This document shows, piece by piece, positions 1 through 7,974 of a DNA stretch of 42,081 nt; position 1 is the stretch's first letter; each line of letters opens with the position of its first letter. The notes under the pieces are model-generated. The model did no database searches and had not been told where the DNA came from. It saw only the letters and a program-made list of their open reading frames with translations. The position numbers and the translations under genes were made by a program. Source of the DNA: Thermovenabulum sp049723235 (GTDB lineage Bacteria; Bacillota; Thermosediminibacteria; Thermosediminibacterales; Thermosediminibacteraceae); assembly GCF_049723235.1 (NCBI RefSeq), contig NZ_JBNARB010000021.1:1-42081 (forward strand), read 5' to 3'.

Positions 1-54
1 GAGGTTGTAATTAACAGTACTTGTACTTTCTGGAAAATTATATCATAACTTCAG
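1..54. repeat. Terminal inverted repeat, left copy (54 bp)
   Basis: This sequence is an exact reverse complement of positions 42027-42080 at the other end of the window. The match stops sharply at position 54/55. It contains a short inverted AGTAC/GTACT motif. No transposase gene is present inside the window. The likeliest reading is that both ends run outward into copies of the same dispersed element or repeat, where a sequence assembly would break. Identity of the element is unknown. Confidence 0.9.
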
Positions 55-71
55 TGGATATTAATTTTTTA

Positions 72-100
72 TTGACTATTTCAGCTAAAATCTATAAAAT
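72..100 (+). promoter_or_regulatory. Promoter of tRNA-Thr
   Basis: TTGACT at 72-77 and TAAAAT at 95-100 are separated by 17 bp, a good sigma-A type promoter. The expected start lies about 8-10 bp before the mature tRNA 5' end at 115. Confidence 0.6.
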
Positions 101-114
101 ATTATTTGTAATTT

Positions 115-190
115 GCTGATGTAGCTCAGCCGGCAGAGCAGCGCACTCGTAATGCGCAGGTCGAGGGTTCGAATCCCTCCATCAGCTCCA
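115..190 (+). tRNA. tRNA-Thr (anticodon CGT)
   Basis: A complete 76-nt cloverleaf can be folded by eye. The acceptor stem is GCTGATG (115-121) with CATCAGC (180-186), the D stem is GCTC/GAGC, and the anticodon stem GCGCA/TGCGC encloses the loop CTCGTAA with anticodon CGT at 148-150. The T arm is GAGGG-TTCGAAT-CCCTC. The CCA end is encoded (188-190). The anticodon CGT reads the threonine codon ACG. The gene is a single transcription unit with its own promoter and terminator. Confidence 0.97.
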
Positions 191-206
191 GAAAGGCAAT
201 AAAATT

Positions 207-248
207 AAGGCTTGGGAGAATGGAAAATTATCCCAAGCCGTTTTATTT
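207..248 (+). terminator. Intrinsic terminator of tRNA-Thr
   Basis: A perfect 9-bp stem GGCTTGGGA (209-217) / TCCCAAGCC (231-239) with a 13-nt loop is followed by GTTTTATTTG. It lies 17 nt after the tRNA CCA end. Confidence 0.85.
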
Positions 249-268
249 GCTCTTATGTTAATATTTTG

Positions 269-529
269 CTATGCCTTAAAAATTACACATAATCTCACCA
301 ATGATATACTTATTCTCAAACCGTTTCCCAGAATTTTATTATTTAAACTTGCAATTAACTTTCCTTCATATAACTCGCTAAGGATCATCATCATTGTCCC
401 AAATATAATAATCTATCCTTTAATATCTGTAGGCGAATTATAGCCTTCTGTTAAGAAAGTAATATAGTTGTCATGATCTGTGCGCATATATTGGGCAAGG
501 TTTAAAAAATATTCAACATTTTTTATAAA
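269..529 (-). pseudogene. Broken ORF remnant (no start, internal TAG)
   Basis: On the minus strand one frame runs from 529 to a TAG at 271-269 and is interrupted once, by an in-frame TAG at 415-413. The residues before the stop (for example NLAQYMRTDHDNYITFLTEG) and after it (FGTMMMILSELYEGKLIASL) look like real protein. There is no ATG, GTG or TTG at its upstream edge, which abuts the stop codon of the DUF6512-like gene. I do not recognise the family. It reads as the decayed, N-terminally truncated remnant of a gene of at least 86 codons, or less likely as a chance open frame. Confidence 0.45.
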
Positions 530-1038
530 CTATTAGGCTCAGTAAATAAATCTATCCAGGGTAGTTTATATGTAAACCGTACATATAAAAACCCCGAAAT
601 AAAAAATAAGAGTAAAACCGCAATTTTAAAGCCAAAGGTGAAATGAATTTTTTCGATGTTTTTCTCAATTATTCCTGCTATTATTCCTCCCATAAAACTC
701 TCGATTAAAGCCAACAATATCTCTAATAAGAGTGGCTCTACCTTACCATATACGGCAGCTATAAAATACCATACTAAAAAAATAATCCACGGTACTGTGA
801 CCGAAGATAAAAACCGGGAATACCAAAAAGAATCCTTTTTTCTTATGTAATTCCTGAAAAAATAATATTCGATAATACATACAAAAAAATAAGCCCAAAA
901 AGCCATTTTTAAATGTTGAAAAACCGATTCATTAATGCCACATATAGGTTTTAAAAACTCCCATTTTGTCAGCTCATAACCAAAATGTAAACCGCTGAAG
1001 ATAACAAGAAAAATAAAAGCTTTTAAAAAAATGTTCAT
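523..1038 (-). CDS. DUF6512-like integral membrane protein
   Basis: The protein has 171 residues and about five predicted membrane segments. Its N-terminal part contains a conserved-looking stretch, INESVFQHLKMAFW, which resembles small membrane proteins of the DUF6512 family; that assignment is from memory and the function of the family is unknown to me. The ATG start has a GGGGAG ribosome binding site 8 nt upstream. A promoter of the form TTTACA-N16-TATAAC lies at 1088-1061. The gene is monocistronic, separated from rnpB by a terminator, and its stop overlaps the edge of the broken ORF downstream. Confidence 0.6.
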   Translation of the reverse strand: MNIFLKAFIFLVIFSGLHFGYELTKWEFLKPICGINESVFQHLKMAFWAYFFVCIIEYYFFRNYIRKKDSFWYSRFLSSVTVPWIIFLVWYFIAAVYGKVEPLLLEILLALIESFMGGIIAGIIEKNIEKIHFTFGFKIAVLLLFFISGFLYVRFTYKLPWIDLFTEPNSL

Positions 1039-1060
1039 ATCATGCTCCCCTTTTAATTTT

Positions 1061-1088
1061 GTTATACTAATCTTAATTATAATGTAAA
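1061..1088 (-). promoter_or_regulatory. Promoter of the DUF6512-like gene
   Basis: On the minus strand TTTACA (1088-1083), a 16-bp spacer and TATAAC (1066-1061) precede the gene by about 25 bp. It is a moderate sigma-A match. The remaining gap to the rnpB terminator (about 1089-1210) shows nothing else recognisable. Confidence 0.5.
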
Positions 1089-1210
1089 TTTCTTAATATT
1101 ACTATTATTTCGTTTTTTGGTTACACTAAATAAAGGCAGATATATCAAGGGGACCTAAATTAAAGGAAATTTTTCTTAAGATTTAGCTTTAACGGCATTT
1201 CATGGATAAT

Positions 1211-1244
1211 AAAAAAAGAGATGAAAAAATTTCATCTCTTTTTT
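1211..1244 (-). terminator. Terminator after rnpB
   Basis: An inverted repeat AAAAAAGAGATGAAA/TTTCATCTCTTTTTT with a very short loop ends in a T run on both strands. It lies just beyond the 3' end of rnpB and could act in both directions. Confidence 0.8.
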
Positions 1245-1261
1245 AACAAAATTTTATTTAA

Positions 1262-1612
1262 GAACTATGAGCAGGTCTATAAGCCGAGTTCTGTCTTGGA
1301 TGGTCATCTATCTAGGGCGTCAGTTGCCTGACACCTCCAGCGACCTTACCCGGGAGCGTGGCGGGCCACCACATTGCTCCCCTATTTGGTCTTGCTCCGG
1401 GTGGGGTTTACAGAGCCACACTGTCGCCAGTGTGCTGGTGAGCTCTTACCTCACCTTTCCACCCTTACCTAACGGTTAAACGTTAGGCGGTATATTTCTG
1501 TTGCACTTTCCTTGAGGTCGCCCTCACTGGGTATTACCCAGCACCCTGCCCTGTGGAGCTCGGACTTTCCTCGGATGAAAAACATCCGCGACCATCCGAC
1601 CTACTCACAGCT
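1262..1612 (-). ncRNA. rnpB: RNase P RNA (bacterial)
   Basis: This is the catalytic RNA of ribonuclease P, which matures tRNA 5' ends. Read on the minus strand it contains the universal blocks GAGGAAAGTCCGAGCTCCAC near the 5' end, GGTGAGGTAAGAGCTCACC in the middle and ACAGAACTCGGCTTA near the 3' end. The ends were set by the P1 helix: CTGTGAGTAGGTC (1610-1598) pairs with GACCTGCTCATAG (1277-1265). A strong promoter lies immediately upstream and a terminator downstream. The RNA is about 350 nt, normal for Clostridia. Confidence 0.97.
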
Positions 1613-1617
1613 TATTT

Positions 1618-1646
1618 ATTTTATCACGGGAACAATTTTATGTCAA
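1618..1646 (-). promoter_or_regulatory. Promoter of rnpB
   Basis: TTGACA (1646-1641), a 17-bp spacer and TAAAAT (1623-1618) form a near-consensus sigma-A promoter. It begins right after the stop codon of the RNase H gene and predicts a transcript start close to 1611, matching the P1-defined end of rnpB. Confidence 0.85.
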
Positions 1647-1647
1647 C

Positions 1648-2079
1648 CTAAAAGTCCACTTCTATTTCATCCTCGCTTAAGGCAAGGTCAATTCCCTCAT
1701 TAGCCAGCTCATCTGCTCTTTTATTCATTTCTCTTCTTACATGACAGATAGAAAATTTTTTAAATTCCTTTATCAACTCAAATACCTCTTTGTAAAGGGG
1801 CTTTAAACCTTCGTTTTTTACTTGATATTCCCCCTGGATTTGTTTTACCATGAGTTCGCTGTCGGTAAAAACATTTACTTCTTCACATTCCATTTCAAGA
1901 GCTTCCTTCAATCCTGCAATCAAAGCTTTATACTCTGCAATATTGTTTGTAGTCTGTCCGATATAATCGCTGATTTCTTTAACTACATTTCCTTCTTCAT
2001 CAATAATTACAATTCCAATTCCCGCATCCCCCGGATTACCCCGGGATGCTCCATCTGTGTACAATGTTAACTTCTTCAT
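1648..2079 (-). CDS. rnhA: RNase HI-family ribonuclease
   Basis: The 143-residue protein has an RNase H fold. The catalytic acidic residues are visible as D9 (LYTDGASRGNPG), E49 (NNIAEYKAL), D73 (FTDSEL) and D123 (NKRADELAN). The family cleaves RNA in RNA-DNA hybrids, removing R-loops and primers in the cytoplasm. The single-domain length and the missing basic protrusion of the E. coli type place it with the short Bacillus YpdQ-like group, so in vivo activity is less certain than the fold. The start at 2079 was chosen because GGGAGG lies 5 nt upstream; a TTG four codons earlier overlaps that site. It follows the zinc-ribbon gene. Confidence 0.85.
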   Translation of the reverse strand: MKKLTLYTDGASRGNPGDAGIGIVIIDEEGNVVKEISDYIGQTTNNIAEYKALIAGLKEALEMECEEVNVFTDSELMVKQIQGEYQVKNEGLKPLYKEVFELIKEFKKFSICHVRREMNKRADELANEGIDLALSEDEIEVDF

Positions 2080-2124
2080 AATACCTCCCAATCTTTCTAT
2101 TAATTGAAATAAATTATTACATGA

Positions 2125-2835
2125 TTATTCAGCAAAAATTAATCGTCCGCAACTTTCACAATATACCGGCAGAGTGTGTTGGCTCACCTCCTGTATTTTA
2201 GCAAATGACAGAATTGTATTGCAACCACTGCATTTAAAATCCACTACCTTGGCTACAGGATCGGTTTTTGTAAGTTTAATTTTTTTATAAATGGTCAACA
2301 ATTCGGGTTTTATTTTTTCCGCGAGAGTAAGTTTACAATCCCTTAATTTTTCAATTTCTTTTTTTATTTTATCAATATCCTCATTATTTTTCAATCTAAT
2401 TTCTTTATATTCTTTTTGCATTTTTCTGATTTTATTTGAAATTTGCTTTATTAAATTTTCCAATTGATAAACTTCCTCCATATACCTTAATAAAATTTCT
2501 TCCTTTTCTGCTTTTACATCTTTTAGCTTTTTAAGATTATCCGATAACATTTCCATTTCTTTATAATTTTTGATCTTACCACTGTACAAGAAGCTTTCAT
2601 TTTCAATATATTTTTTTTCAATTTCCTTGATTTCTTTTTCAATTTGCGTTTGTTTTTCCCTTTTATCCTTTAAAGTGTTTTCTAATCTTTCGTATTCTTT
2701 CATTTCCAATAAAATAATTTGATACAGATTCTTCAGTTCGGTGTTTTTCACAAGAACGTTATAGGCTTCTATTAATTTTTTTTCTTCTTTTTCTATTTGC
2801 TGAAGTTCCCATAAAAGTTCCATCTCTTTTAACAT
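2125..2835 (-). CDS. Coiled-coil protein with C4 zinc ribbon (COG1579 type)
   Basis: The 236-residue protein is a long, highly charged coiled coil (residues about 5-195, rich in K, E, L and I) ending in a C4 zinc ribbon with cysteines C202, C205, C226 and C229. This architecture matches the zinc-ribbon family (PF02591/COG1579) that commonly sits next to nif3 in Firmicutes and Actinobacteria. Proposed roles are nucleic-acid or tRNA-related scaffolding, but no reaction is certain. The ATG start has AAGGAGG 7 nt upstream. A terminator hairpin of the preceding nif3 ends only 27 nt before the start, so expression probably needs read-through. Confidence 0.8.
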   Translation of the reverse strand: MLKEMELLWELQQIEKEEKKLIEAYNVLVKNTELKNLYQIILLEMKEYERLENTLKDKREKQTQIEKEIKEIEKKYIENESFLYSGKIKNYKEMEMLSDNLKKLKDVKAEKEEILLRYMEEVYQLENLIKQISNKIRKMQKEYKEIRLKNNEDIDKIKKEIEKLRDCKLTLAEKIKPELLTIYKKIKLTKTDPVAKVVDFKCSGCNTILSFAKIQEVSQHTLPVYCESCGRLIFAE

Positions 2836-2862
2836 AAAAATCCTCCTTTTTCTTTATAAATC

Positions 2863-2898
2863 AAAAAAAGAGAATAGGTATTTCCCCATTCTCTTTCA
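2863..2898 (-). terminator. Terminator-like hairpin between nif3 and the zinc-ribbon gene
   Basis: On the minus strand AAAGAGAATGGG pairs with CCTATTCTCTTT and is followed by seven T's (2869-2863). The hairpin begins inside the nif3 stop codon and ends 27 nt before the next start codon. Confidence 0.75.
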
Positions 2899-4008
2899 CA
2901 AGTACTTAAATATTTCCTTTTCCATATAAACCTCAATATAAGCCTCCTGATTAATCTCATCGAGAGACTTTTCTATATATTCTTTTATTTTATTTAAGAC
3001 TATTTTTTCTGTAGCCGAATGTCCCGCATCAATTACAGCTATACCGTGCATAAAAGCATCCAGAGCATCGTGATATTTTACATCCCCGGTAACAAAGACA
3101 TCGGCATTTTTAAAAATGGCCGTACCGATAAGGTCAGAGCCCGCACCTCCGCATACAGCTATTTTCTTTACTTTTTTATTCAGCTCTCCTACTACTTTAA
3201 TTGCTGAAAGGTCTAATTTATCTTTTACCAGCCGGGCAAATTCCTCTAAGGACATTTCTTGTTTTAGAAATCCTATTCTTCCAATACCGTATTTTTTCCC
3301 TTCCTTATCCATGGGATATACATCATAGGCCACTTCTTCATAGGGATGCACTTTTAAAACCGCATTAATTACTCCTTTCACTTTATTTTCAGGAGCGATT
3401 GTTTCAATCCGAAATTCATTCACTTTTTCTAATTTTCCCTTTTTGCCGATAAAGGGATTTGCCCCTTCTTCGGGCTTAAAGGTACCTTCTCCTTTTACCT
3501 TAAAAGAGCAGTTGCTGTATTTCCCTATGAATCCTGCCCCTGCATTACCCATTGCTTCAACGATATTATCTTCATATCCTTCGGGAACAAAAACAACAAT
3601 CTTTTTTAACGGCTCCGTGTAGGTTTCTTTTAATATTTCTATTCTTTCCAGACCCAGTAAATGCGCCAAAATATCGTTTACACCTTCTTCGGCCACATCA
3701 AGATTTGTATGGGCGGAGTATATTGTTATGTCCTTCTTTATCGCTTTATAAATAATTTTTCCCAAGAGTTGATCTTTCCTGACATTCCTTAGAGGTTTAA
3801 AAATTAAAGGATGATGCGCAACCACCATATCAAAGTCCTTTTGATAAGCGTATTCCACCACATCTTCCGTTACCGAAAGGGCAATTAATATTTTTTTTAC
3901 TTCTTTATTGTAATCACCTATCTGAATTCCCGTATTGTCCCAATCAAATGCCAAGTTTTTAGGAGCAAGTTTTTCTAATATATTAATAATCGTGGCACAA
4001 GAAGGCAT
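2896..4008 (-). CDS. Nif3-like dinuclear metal centre protein (YqfO)
   Basis: The 370-residue protein is of the long YqfO type: a Nif3 domain split by an inserted PII/CutA-like domain (about residues 130-235). Metal ligands typical of the family are visible at H65/H66 (MVVAHHPLIF), H100 and D104 (SAHTNLDVAEEGVND), and near the C terminus in DAGHSATE. The family forms hexameric toroids binding two metal ions; its physiological substrate is unsettled, with GTP cyclohydrolase-like activity proposed for some members. The ATG at 4008 has GGAGG 9 nt upstream and lies inside the 3' end of trmK, so the two genes overlap by 26 bp and are translationally coupled, as in Bacillus. Confidence 0.92.
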   Translation of the reverse strand: MPSCATIINILEKLAPKNLAFDWDNTGIQIGDYNKEVKKILIALSVTEDVVEYAYQKDFDMVVAHHPLIFKPLRNVRKDQLLGKIIYKAIKKDITIYSAHTNLDVAEEGVNDILAHLLGLERIEILKETYTEPLKKIVVFVPEGYEDNIVEAMGNAGAGFIGKYSNCSFKVKGEGTFKPEEGANPFIGKKGKLEKVNEFRIETIAPENKVKGVINAVLKVHPYEEVAYDVYPMDKEGKKYGIGRIGFLKQEMSLEEFARLVKDKLDLSAIKVVGELNKKVKKIAVCGGAGSDLIGTAIFKNADVFVTGDVKYHDALDAFMHGIAVIDAGHSATEKIVLNKIKEYIEKSLDEINQEAYIEVYMEKEIFKYL

Positions 4009-4696
4009 CTTTTAAAACCTCCGTTAAAATTTTTAGTTTCTTTAGTATTTCTTCCTGTTTTACTTTATCTTTGCCTTTAGCGCTAAATCTATAATTTTCC
4101 TGCAATCTATCGATTCTGTCTTTTAAATACTCTTTTACTATCTCTTCTCTTTTATTTTTTAAAATCGGTCCTATCAGGATATCCACATCATCAAAACTAA
4201 ATTCCATATCTTTACTTTTTGTCACTACCCATATTTCATAAAATCTTTTTCCTTCTTTTATAACCAGTTCATCTTTAAATACGAATCGATTTTCCAATAA
4301 AAACCTTCTTAGCTCACAAAGGTTTTTCATGGGTTGAAGAATAAAACCTGGTATAACCTCCAATTTTTCCTTTGATTCAACTAAAATTTTCTTTATGGTT
4401 TCTCCTCCCATACCCGCAATAACCGCTACATCAATTTCTTCTGGAAGAATGGTTTTTAGTCCCTGCCCCAGCCTTACTTCAATTTTTCCTTCGCATTGGT
4501 AGTAAAAAACGTTCTTTAGTGCTCTTTCATAAGGCCCCTTTTTGGCCTCTACCGCGATGACCCGGGGAGAAATTTTATTCTTTACCAGAAAAATTGGAAG
4601 ATATGCATGATCCGTACCTATATCTGCAACTATAGAATTTGAAGGTATTATTTCTGCAATTTTTTTTAATCTTTCGCTTAAATAAATATCCTTCAT
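3983..4696 (-). CDS. trmK: tRNA (adenine(22)-N1)-methyltransferase
   Basis: The 237-residue protein is a class I S-adenosylmethionine-dependent methyltransferase. The SAM-binding motif DIGTDHAYLP is at residues 25-34 and the acidic end of strand 2 (AVEAKKGP) follows. TrmK methylates N1 of A22 in the D-loop/stem of tRNAs. Family residues AVIAGMGGETI and FILQPM are present. The order sigA-trmK-nif3 is the same as in Bacillus. The ATG has AAAGGAG 6 nt upstream. A sigA terminator ends about 32 nt before the start, so the gene probably depends on read-through or a promoter overlapping the hairpin. Confidence 0.93.
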   Translation of the reverse strand: MKDIYLSERLKKIAEIIPSNSIVADIGTDHAYLPIFLVKNKISPRVIAVEAKKGPYERALKNVFYYQCEGKIEVRLGQGLKTILPEEIDVAVIAGMGGETIKKILVESKEKLEVIPGFILQPMKNLCELRRFLLENRFVFKDELVIKEGKRFYEIWVVTKSKDMEFSFDDVDILIGPILKNKREEIVKEYLKDRIDRLQENYRFSAKGKDKVKQEEILKKLKILTEVLKDAFLCHDY

Positions 4697-4728
4697 ATTT
4701 TCTCCTTTAATTTTGTACGGATTTTAAC

Positions 4729-4753
4729 AAAAAAAGGGGAACTATCCCCTTCT
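4729..4753 (-). terminator. Terminator after sigA
   Basis: On the minus strand AAGGGGA-TAGT-TCCCCTT is followed by a T run (4735-4729). It lies three nt past the sigA stop and ends 32 nt before the trmK start. Confidence 0.8.
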
Positions 4754-4755
4754 TA

Positions 4756-5949
4756 TCATTCAAGGAAATCCTTTAGTTTTTTACTCCTACTTGGGTGTCT
4801 TAATTTTCTCAAAGCCTTTGCTTCAATCTGGCGTATTCTTTCCCTGGTGACTCCAAAAACCTGCCCTACTTCTTCCAATGTCCTCGGTTTTCCATCATCG
4901 AGTCCAAACCTTAACCTTAACACCTTTTCTTCCCTTGGAGTTAAAGTTTCCAGTACATCCTCCAGTTGTTCACGAAGAAGTTGAAAAGCAGCTGCATCAG
5001 CCGGAGCCTGAGCTTCTTCATCGGGGATAAAATCGCCTAAGTGGCTATCTTCTTCCTCGCCAATAGGAGTTTCAAGCGAAACAGGCTCCTGAGCTATTTT
5101 CATGATTTCTCTAACCTTTTCTACGGGCATTTCCATTTCTTCCGCAATTTCCTCAGGAGTAGGATCTCTGCCCAATTCCTGTAAAAGTTGCCTGGATACT
5201 CTTACCAGTTTGTTAATGGTTTCAACCATATGCACGGGAATTCTAATTGTTCTTGCCTGATCGGCAATTGCACGGGTTATGGCTTGTCTTATCCACCAGG
5301 TAGCATAGGTGCTGAATTTATACCCTTTTCTGTAGTCGAATTTTTCTACTGCTTTCATAAGACCTAAATTGCCTTCCTGAATGAGGTCCAGAAAAAGCAT
5401 TCCCCTGCCCACATACCTTTTTGCTATGCTAACCACAAGCCTTAAATTCGCCTCTGCTAACCTTCTTTTTGCTTCTTTATCGCCTTTTTCTATGCGTTTT
5501 GCTAATTCTATTTCTTCTTCAGGAGTTAACAATGGTATTTTGCCAATTTCTTTAAGATACATTCTTACCGGGTCATCTATTGCAATCCCTTCAGGGATAG
5601 AAATATCCAATTCATCTTCCGGCAGGTCCTCAATCAAAGATTCTGATAATTCATCCGCATCATTAACTACTTCAATTCCCAGCTCTTCAAAGGATTCATA
5701 TATTTTATCAATAGCTTCGGAATCTAAATCTTCAAACTCGCTTAGCGTATCCATTATTTCTTTATAGCTTAATACCCCTGCTTTTTTTCCTTTATCAATT
5801 AGTTCTTTTACAGCTTTGATTCTATCATCCTTTTTTTCCTTTGCTTTCGATTCTCCTTTTACTTTGTTTGAAACATCGCTGCTATTTTCAATAGCATTTG
5901 ATTCTTCATTGTACTCAGCTTTGTTGTTTTCTACTTTTTCTTTTGCCAT
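4756..5949 (-). CDS. sigA: RNA polymerase primary sigma factor SigA (RpoD)
   Basis: The 397-residue protein is the housekeeping sigma factor that directs RNA polymerase to -35/-10 promoters. Region 1.1-like acidic and charged sequence fills residues 1-120, with region 1.2 starting at DDPVRMYLKEIG (125-136). Region 2.4 is at about 205-235 (YKFSTYATWWIRQAITRAI), region 3 at 236-300, and region 4.2 with its helix-turn-helix at 356-380 (TLEEVGQVFGVTRERIRQIE). Length is typical for Clostridia. Its ATG directly follows the TAA of dnaG with no gap, so the two are translationally coupled, the classic dnaG-sigA pair. Confidence 0.98.
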   Translation of the reverse strand: MAKEKVENNKAEYNEESNAIENSSDVSNKVKGESKAKEKKDDRIKAVKELIDKGKKAGVLSYKEIMDTLSEFEDLDSEAIDKIYESFEELGIEVVNDADELSESLIEDLPEDELDISIPEGIAIDDPVRMYLKEIGKIPLLTPEEEIELAKRIEKGDKEAKRRLAEANLRLVVSIAKRYVGRGMLFLDLIQEGNLGLMKAVEKFDYRKGYKFSTYATWWIRQAITRAIADQARTIRIPVHMVETINKLVRVSRQLLQELGRDPTPEEIAEEMEMPVEKVREIMKIAQEPVSLETPIGEEEDSHLGDFIPDEEAQAPADAAAFQLLREQLEDVLETLTPREEKVLRLRFGLDDGKPRTLEEVGQVFGVTRERIRQIEAKALRKLRHPSRSKKLKDFLE

Positions 5950-7794
5950 TTACATTCCCCCTTTCTCTGTAAACTTCTCATTTAATGATTCCATTTCTTT
6001 TCTTAATTTTTGGTAGTAATTGAGCAGGTTCAATACCGTATTATACTCACCTATGGTTTCTGCTTTTTTAATCCTTTCTTTTAATTGTTTCATTGCAAAC
6101 CTCAGATAATTTTTCTTTATTTTTAACACCAATTTTTCAACATTTTCCTCCTTCTTAACAGATTCACTTTCCATCAATAACTTAGCCATATCAGAAGCAA
6201 TTTCCTGTTTATCGCTTAGTGCTAAAAATATTTTCTCCTGGGATAAGACTTCGCCATTTTTTACAAGATCCATTATGACATTAAATATTTCCCTGTGATT
6301 TTTATAAAGAAAGTATATGGGTAAGAGCTTTATAGCTTCTTTTTTACAGGTTTCGGGATCATTTAGAAGAATTTTAAGAAATTCCCTTTCAGCCATGTAG
6401 ATGCCATCGTTTAATGATTTAACTGGTGAATGTTTCCTTAACAGTTCTTTATTATTATTTCTAAATTGGCTATTTTTATACTTTAAGCCAATCTCTGGAA
6501 TATTTTCCGTATTCTTGCCTGATAAAGCTTTCATTAAAATATTTTTTGGAATCTCATAATCTTTGTAAAGCTTATCTATATAAAAATTTCTTTGCACTTC
6601 GTCCTCTACTTCCGAAAGGAGCTGCACAGCCTTTTTTATGAATTTTAACCTGTCAGTGCTGTTATTTAAATCTAATTTTTCTGCTTCCAGTTTTATTAGA
6701 TATTCGATAATGCTCTTTGAATTATGAAGCTCCCTTTCGAACTCTTCCCGCCCGTATTTTTGGATAAATTCATCCGGATCTTTACCTTCCGGAAGTGTTA
6801 AAATCCTTATATTAAATCCTTCCTTTTTTAAAATTTCAAGTCCCCTCAGTGTTGCGTTTCTTCCGGCTAAATCCATGTCATAGGAAATAATTACTTCATC
6901 CGTATATTTTTTTAAAAGCTTTGCCTGGGTTTCCGTAAGAGAAGTGCCTAAGGATGCCGCAGCTTTTTTGAATCCTGATTGAAAAAGACTTATTACGTCC
7001 ATATATCCTTCTACAAGCAATATTCCATTTCCTTCTTCTTTTTTAATTTTATCTAAACCATAAAGTATTGATCCTTTACTAAAAACCGGTGTATCGGGAG
7101 AATTTAAATATTTGGGCTCTCCCTCTCCAATTACCCTGCCTCCAAATCCTACTATATGTCCGTATATATCTTTTATTGGAAAAATAATTCTATCTCTGAA
7201 CCTATCGAAATACGAACCTTTAACCCTACCCGGTATAATTAGTCCAGCCTGAACAATAAGTTCAGGGGTTATGCCTTTCTTTACCAAAAAGTTGTAAAGG
7301 CTATCCCAGTTAGATGGTGCGTATCCCAGCGTAAACTCTTCGATTGTTTGTATATTAATCCCCCTGGATTTCAAGTAATCCTTAGCTTTCTCTCCCTCAT
7401 ATTTAGTAAGCAATACATCATGATAAAAATCTGCAGCAATTTTATTTATGTTATAAATTTCTCTTTTCAATCTGAAGGAACCGCTTATACCGTCGTCATA
7501 TTCTCTTATCTCCAGACCGTACTTTTCAGCAAGAAATCGAACTGCCTCGGGAAAATTCAAGTTTTCTTTCTTCATAACAAAAGTAAAAACATTTCCACCC
7601 GTTCCGCATCCGAAACAGTAAAATAGTTGTTTTTTAGGACTGACGGTAAAAGAGGGAGTTTTCTCGCTATGAAAAGGACATAGAGCTACATAATTTTCTC
7701 CACTTTTTTTTAATTTGACATAATCCGATACTAAATCCACTATGTCTACCCTGCTTTGTACCTCTTTAATAACATCCTCGGAAAATAAACCCAT
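5950..7794 (-). CDS. dnaG: DNA primase
   Basis: The 614-residue protein makes RNA primers for chromosome replication together with the replicative helicase. A CHC2 zinc-binding domain occupies residues about 1-100 with ligands C39, H42, C60 and C63. The TOPRIM catalytic core follows, with the glutamate in LLVEGYMDVISL and the DxD motif in SYDMDLAGRNA. A C-terminal helicase-binding helical domain occupies about 450-610. Length and order are usual for Firmicutes. The ATG has an AGGCAGG site. A terminator hairpin ends just 19 nt before the start, so dnaG-sigA transcripts must start upstream of, or within, that hairpin. Confidence 0.97.
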   Translation of the reverse strand: MGLFSEDVIKEVQSRVDIVDLVSDYVKLKKSGENYVALCPFHSEKTPSFTVSPKKQLFYCFGCGTGGNVFTFVMKKENLNFPEAVRFLAEKYGLEIREYDDGISGSFRLKREIYNINKIAADFYHDVLLTKYEGEKAKDYLKSRGINIQTIEEFTLGYAPSNWDSLYNFLVKKGITPELIVQAGLIIPGRVKGSYFDRFRDRIIFPIKDIYGHIVGFGGRVIGEGEPKYLNSPDTPVFSKGSILYGLDKIKKEEGNGILLVEGYMDVISLFQSGFKKAAASLGTSLTETQAKLLKKYTDEVIISYDMDLAGRNATLRGLEILKKEGFNIRILTLPEGKDPDEFIQKYGREEFERELHNSKSIIEYLIKLEAEKLDLNNSTDRLKFIKKAVQLLSEVEDEVQRNFYIDKLYKDYEIPKNILMKALSGKNTENIPEIGLKYKNSQFRNNNKELLRKHSPVKSLNDGIYMAEREFLKILLNDPETCKKEAIKLLPIYFLYKNHREIFNVIMDLVKNGEVLSQEKIFLALSDKQEIASDMAKLLMESESVKKEENVEKLVLKIKKNYLRFAMKQLKERIKKAETIGEYNTVLNLLNYYQKLRKEMESLNEKFTEKGGM

Positions 7795-7813
7795 CCTTAC
7801 ACCTGCCTAATTC

Positions 7814-7847
7814 AAAAAAACTCCTCCAAAAATATTTTAAGAGGAGT
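7814..7847 (-). terminator. Terminator hairpin between dgt and dnaG
   Basis: On the minus strand ACTCCTC (7847-7841), an AT-rich loop, GAGGAGT (7826-7820 on the plus coordinates) and seven T's form a good intrinsic terminator. It ends 19 nt before the dnaG ATG. It resembles in position the terminator between rpsU and dnaG of E. coli, where read-through sets primase levels. Confidence 0.8.
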
Positions 7848-7974
7848 CCTGCAGCGAAAAAAATAATAATAAATAAATCTCCCATTTTTCATAAATGAAT
7901 ATTCTACATTAATATTAAATATTCCTTCTTTATTTATCAGAATCAAAAATTTTTAATATAAACTTAACCCATAT

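Noticed and set aside
255..443. Plus-strand open frame of 62 codons after the tRNA terminator
   Set aside because: It starts just after a terminator, has no good ribosome binding site, and is antisense to the better supported broken minus-strand ORF.
1267..1703. Plus-strand open frames across the RNase P RNA
   Set aside because: They lie antisense to rnpB, whose conserved blocks are unmistakable, and have no matching protein features.
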